DNA of 7,364 bases from assembly GCA_012798155.1 (NCBI GenBank), contig JAAZNR010000165.1, forward strand, positions 1 through 7,364, written 5' to 3'. Position 1 is the first letter of the stretch, and every line of letters begins with the position of its first letter. A model generated the notes under the pieces. That model was given only the letters and a program-made list of their open reading frames with translations, made no database searches and was not told the DNA's origin. Origin of the DNA: Thermogutta sp. (GTDB lineage: Bacteria > Planctomycetota > Planctomycetia > Pirellulales > Thermoguttaceae). This document shows positions 5,474-7,364 of this stretch, in pieces. The translations under genes and the position numbers were made by a program.

Positions 5474-6793
5474 TCAGGTTTTTTCCGACTCGACTCGCGG
5501 CGGTTTTAGAATAGCAGCCAAAACAGCGGCAAGCAAGCACGCGCCCGCCGCGACGAGAAACGGCACCAGCCAAGCCGTGAGGGTTCCCCTCTGCTGGGCG
5601 AAGTCGCCGAACCAGCCGCCAAGGATCGGCCCCACAATCCCGCCCAGCCCGTACGATGTGAAAACCCAGCCGTAATTGGCGCCGACGTTCTTGTTCCCGA
5701 ACAGGTCCGCCGTCGCAGCGGGGAAGAGGGCGAAATTACCGCCGAAGTTGAAGCCGATCAAGGCCGCGGCGATGTAAAAGACTTCGGGCGTGGCAGCCAA
5801 GGTATAAAAGGATGCCATGATGCCGGCCTGAATGAAGAGCATCAAGAACAGAGACGCCCTACGGCCGATGACGTCGGAGATCACGCCCCAGATGATCCGG
5901 CCCAATCCGTTCGCGATGGCGAAAAACACGCCCATGGCCAGCTCGGCGGTAGCGGCGGCCTCGGCAGCGGCCTTGGCGTCATCCAGACCGGTCGCCCGAA
6001 AATGTTCCAGCAGCCGTTCGCTGCCGAAAAGCTTGATGCAGCCGATCACCATCAGACCGGCCATCGCACCCGCCGCGAACATCAGCCAGAGTTGATAGAA
6101 CTGCGGGGTCCGCAGCATTTGGAAGCTGGTGAAATCGCGGCCTGCCGCCGCCGTGCTTTTCCGCAGTCTCGTCTTTTCCGGATCCCATCCGGCGGGTAGA
6201 TAACCCTCCGGCGGATCGACCATCCACACCGACCCAATGCCCACCAAAACGACGAACAGGACGCCGAACATCAAGAAGGTCTGGGAGACGCCGAACTTGG
6301 CGATCCAGCCGCCGAAACTGCCGGCCAATTGGATCCAAAGCAAGGCCCCGAAGCCGAACCCCGCCACCGCGAGACCGGTCAGGAGGCCCTTCTTATCGGG
6401 GAACCACCGCACCCCGACGGCAATCGGCACCGTGTAGGCCAGTCCGATCCCCGCCCCGCCGACCAGGCCGATCGTCAGAATCAAGCCCCCGTAACTCGTG
6501 CCGACGAAGTAGGCCGCAATGTAACCGGCCCCCAAGACGATTCCACCGACGAGGGCCAACATTCTTGGTGGAATCTTGCCCTGGAGCCGGCCCGATATCA
6601 CCGTCACCACGGCGAACGTCGCCAGACCGACGCTGAAAATGACCTGCGTTTGCGTCTTGAGTAATCCGAAAGGCTCTTCGGTAAGCGCTTTCGTGAAGAC
6701 GCTCCAGGCGTAGATGACACCCAAACACAATTGGATGAGGATGGCGCCCAGCACCACCCACCAGCGATTCATTACCGGCTTCGACACGGTCAT
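5474..6793 (-). CDS. MFS transporter of the oxalate/formate antiporter (OFA) family
   Basis: The protein is 439 residues from the chosen start and has about twelve membrane helices. It begins MNRWWVVLGAILIQLCLGVIYAWSVFT (in two stretches, residues 8-21 and 22-34), the typical opening of the OFA group. Near residues 115-150 GIGLAYTVPIAVG and VRWFPDKKGLLTGLAVAG form the family's loop and TM5 signature. In the second half NGLGRIIWGVISDVIGRR is the repeated MFS loop motif, and NYGWVFTSYGLGGIVGPILGG matches TM11. The central loop (about 190-230) is hydrophilic. A further Ala-rich loop, with DDAKAAAEAAATAEL, precedes TM8. OFA members carry oxalate, formate or other carboxylates, and many are uncharacterised. 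The neighbours suggest a sugar acid or similar organic acid here, which is inference. An in-frame ATG at 6838 adds 15 unlikely residues with no Shine-Dalgarno. The ATG at 6793 has GGGAGG only 3 nt away, and the ATG at 6772 is a third option. Family is secure, start uncertain. Confidence 0.9.
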   Translation of the reverse strand: MTVSKPVMNRWWVVLGAILIQLCLGVIYAWSVFTKALTEEPFGLLKTQTQVIFSVGLATFAVVTVISGRLQGKIPPRMLALVGGIVLGAGYIAAYFVGTSYGGLILTIGLVGGAGIGLAYTVPIAVGVRWFPDKKGLLTGLAVAGFGFGALLWIQLAGSFGGWIAKFGVSQTFLMFGVLFVVLVGIGSVWMVDPPEGYLPAGWDPEKTRLRKSTAAAGRDFTSFQMLRTPQFYQLWLMFAAGAMAGLMVIGCIKLFGSERLLEHFRATGLDDAKAAAEAAATAELAMGVFFAIANGLGRIIWGVISDVIGRRASLFLMLFIQAGIMASFYTLAATPEVFYIAAALIGFNFGGNFALFPAATADLFGNKNVGANYGWVFTSYGLGGIVGPILGGWFGDFAQQRGTLTAWLVPFLVAAGACLLAAVLAAILKPPRVESEKT

Positions 6794-6796
6794 GGT

Positions 6797-6802
6797 CCTC
6801 CC
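6797..6802 (-). promoter_or_regulatory. Ribosome binding site of the transporter gene, short spacing
   Basis: GGGAGG on the minus strand ends 3 nt before the ATG at 6793, closer than the usual 5-9 nt. It is still the only good Shine-Dalgarno near the three possible starts. It favours 6793 over 6838; the ATG at 6772 would be 24 nt away. Confidence 0.5.
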
Positions 6803-6845
6803 GGAAGCAGTGGAGAAATATCCCGCACAAACCAGCATCGCCGCC

Positions 6846-6860
6846 GTGACATGGCGTCAC
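6846..6860. promoter_or_regulatory. Palindrome GTGAC-N5-GTCAC, possible operator or hairpin
   Basis: GTGAC (6846-6850) and GTCAC (6856-6860) form a perfect inverted repeat with a 5-nt centre, 53-67 bases upstream of the chosen transporter start. It resembles a dimeric regulator site or a small mRNA hairpin. It does not match the CRP consensus, because the GTGA/TCAC spacing is 7 rather than 6. Confidence 0.35.
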
Positions 6861-6905
6861 AGGCCCGGCCGCGTGCTGAGCGCCGAGGGCCGCCGCCCGC
6901 ATAAA

Positions 6906-6931
6906 GCCCTTTGTCCGCGCCCTTTGTCCGC
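6906..6931. repeat. Perfect 13-bp tandem duplication in the transporter leader
   Basis: GCCCTTTGTCCGC occurs at 6906-6918 and again directly at 6919-6931. On the minus strand the unit reads GCGGACAAAGGGC. It lies within the leader downstream of the candidate promoter. The second copy overlaps a small hairpin, CCGCG (6928-6932) pairing with CGCGG (6938-6942). It may be a recent duplication or a paired binding site. Confidence 0.7.
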
Positions 6932-6971
6932 GAGCAGCGCGGTCCGATAACGGCGATCCCAATATAAGCGT

Positions 6972-6986
6972 ATCCGGCTAGCGGAT
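6972..6986. promoter_or_regulatory. Inverted repeat just downstream of the candidate promoter
   Basis: ATCCG (6972-6976) and CGGAT (6982-6986) flank GCTAG. On the minus strand the element begins about 14 bases after the -10 hexamer, so it covers roughly +7 to +21. That is a classic position for a repressor operator. The arms are short, so chance is possible. Confidence 0.35.
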
Positions 6987-6999
6987 GCGACCGGCGGCT

Positions 7000-7008
7000 A
7001 TTATAGCA
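7000..7008 (-). promoter_or_regulatory. Extended -10 promoter for the transporter gene
   Basis: The minus strand reads TGC-TATAAT: a perfect -10 hexamer (7005-7000) preceded by the extended-10 TG (7008-7007). No good TTGACA-like -35 exists at 16-18 nt, which fits extended -10 promoters of the primary sigma factor. The start of transcription would be near 6993, giving a leader of about 200 nt before the transporter ATG. This suggests the transporter and oxidoreductase can be transcribed separately from the isomerase gene. Confidence 0.55.
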
Positions 7009-7023
7009 GCGGAAAATGCGGCG

Positions 7024-7062
7024 GAAGGCCTGACCTTCGGGCATTCCCGCCGATTATTCGGC
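7024..7062 (-). other. Two small hairpins after the isomerase gene
   Basis: GCCGA (7049-7053) pairs with TCGGC (7058-7062) around a 4-nt loop. GAAGG (7024-7028) pairs with CCTTC (7034-7038) around a 5-nt loop. Both lie downstream of the isomerase stop on the minus strand. Neither is followed by a T-run, so they are weak terminator candidates at best. Confidence 0.25.
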
Positions 7063-7085
7063 CCGGCCGCTCCCCCGGTCTCGAG

Positions 7086-7364
7086 CTATGCCCGGCCGAA
7101 AAGCTCGACCACATACTTTCGCCCCTGCCGATGCGCCGCAACGCCGTCCATGGTGTGGGGGGTTCCCGCCTCGGCGGCTTGTTCCAGCACGAGATGCGGC
7201 CGAACGCCCATGGCGATCAGTTCGCGTGCCAGCCGCGCGTAATCGATATCTCCCGGCCCGAATGCCTCCGTCCACACGCCGTCTTGAGACTGGCGGAAAT
7301 GGATCTCGCTCACGCGTTTCCCGTACAGCTTGACGATATCGAAGAGAAACACCTGCGAGTTGCC
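7086..7364 (-). CDS. Sugar phosphate isomerase/epimerase-like TIM barrel, C-terminal part
   Basis: The frame is open at the right window edge and ends at TAG 7086-7088, giving the last 92 residues of a longer protein. The GTG at 7352 is internal (Val), not a start, since the frame continues upstream as GNSQ. The pattern fits the end of an AP-endonuclease-2-like / xylose isomerase-like TIM barrel. RVSEIHFRQSQDGVW looks like strand 7 with its His. It is followed by FGPGDIDYARLARELIAMG, the helix typical of the 'G-DIDY' loop. HLVLEQAAEAGTPHTMDG looks like strand 8, with a Glu suited to metal binding. Such enzymes isomerise or epimerise sugars and inososes, and are often encoded beside Gfo/Idh/MocA oxidoreductases, as here. 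Substrate is unknown. The family call is likely but rests on under a third of the protein. Confidence 0.72.
   Translation of the reverse strand, partial: GNSQVFLFDIVKLYGKRVSEIHFRQSQDGVWTEAFGPGDIDYARLARELIAMGVRPHLVLEQAAEAGTPHTMDGVAAHRQGRKYVVELFGRA

Noticed and set aside
6794..6838. 15-residue N-terminal extension of the transporter from the ATG at 6838
   Set aside because: No Shine-Dalgarno precedes 6838, and the residues do not resemble the start of OFA transporters, whereas GGGAGG precedes 6793.
6846..6860. CRP/FNR-type site before the transporter gene
   Set aside because: The GTGA and TCAC halves are 7 bases apart instead of 6, and no TTGAT-type half is present. It is kept only as a generic palindrome.
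1..7364. CRISPR array, tRNA, rRNA, defence or toxin-antitoxin genes
   Set aside because: I saw no spaced repeat array, no cloverleaf or rRNA signature and no known defence motif in any convincing frame.

Overview
The window looks like a chromosomal piece of a GC-rich bacterium, most probably a planctomycete or close relative. This assignment rests on protein style, not on a database search. The FtsK N-terminus carries the planctomycete-type sequences 'NVCGWAGA' and 'GPGGYLGA'. A Gfo/Idh/MocA oxidoreductase carries a Tat signal of the kind very abundant in that phylum. A decayed transposase fragment ends in an 'SSD IVKPP' motif of the IS66 type common there.

Layout from left to right. (1) 1-411, minus strand: the N-terminal 137 residues of an unrecognised lipoprotein that runs off the left edge, with a strong Shine-Dalgarno and a clear lipobox. 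(2) 412-1132: a mostly non-coding, accessory-looking stretch. It holds a hairpin at 457-493 and a relic of an IS66-type transposase N-terminus (614-970) built on four 21-bp heptad-encoding repeats. (3) 1133-3850, plus strand: a complete FtsK/SpoIIIE-family DNA translocase with four membrane segments, a Pro-rich linker, an intact motor domain and a winged-helix gamma domain, followed by an unusual disordered tail of about 120 residues. (4) 3975-7364, minus strand: three co-directional genes, convergent with ftsK. In transcription order they are a sugar phosphate isomerase/epimerase-type TIM barrel (3' part only, cut by the right edge), an OFA-family MFS transporter, and a Tat-exported Gfo/Idh/MocA oxidoreductase.

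The three minus-strand genes make a plausible catabolic set: uptake, NAD(P)-dependent oxidation of a sugar or sugar acid, and isomerisation. The substrate cannot be read from sequence. They are not tightly coupled, because gaps of 292 and 176 bases separate them. Each gap carries regulatory-looking structure: an extended -10 promoter, a palindrome, a 13-bp tandem repeat and hairpins before the transporter, and a nested inverted-repeat structure ending at the Shine-Dalgarno of the oxidoreductase.

I see no CRISPR array, rRNA, tRNA, intact mobile element or recognisable defence system. The most unusual elements are the nested inverted repeat at 5312-5408, the structured leader of the transporter, the long FtsK tail and the unidentified lipoprotein. 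I would not claim a new biological system from this window.
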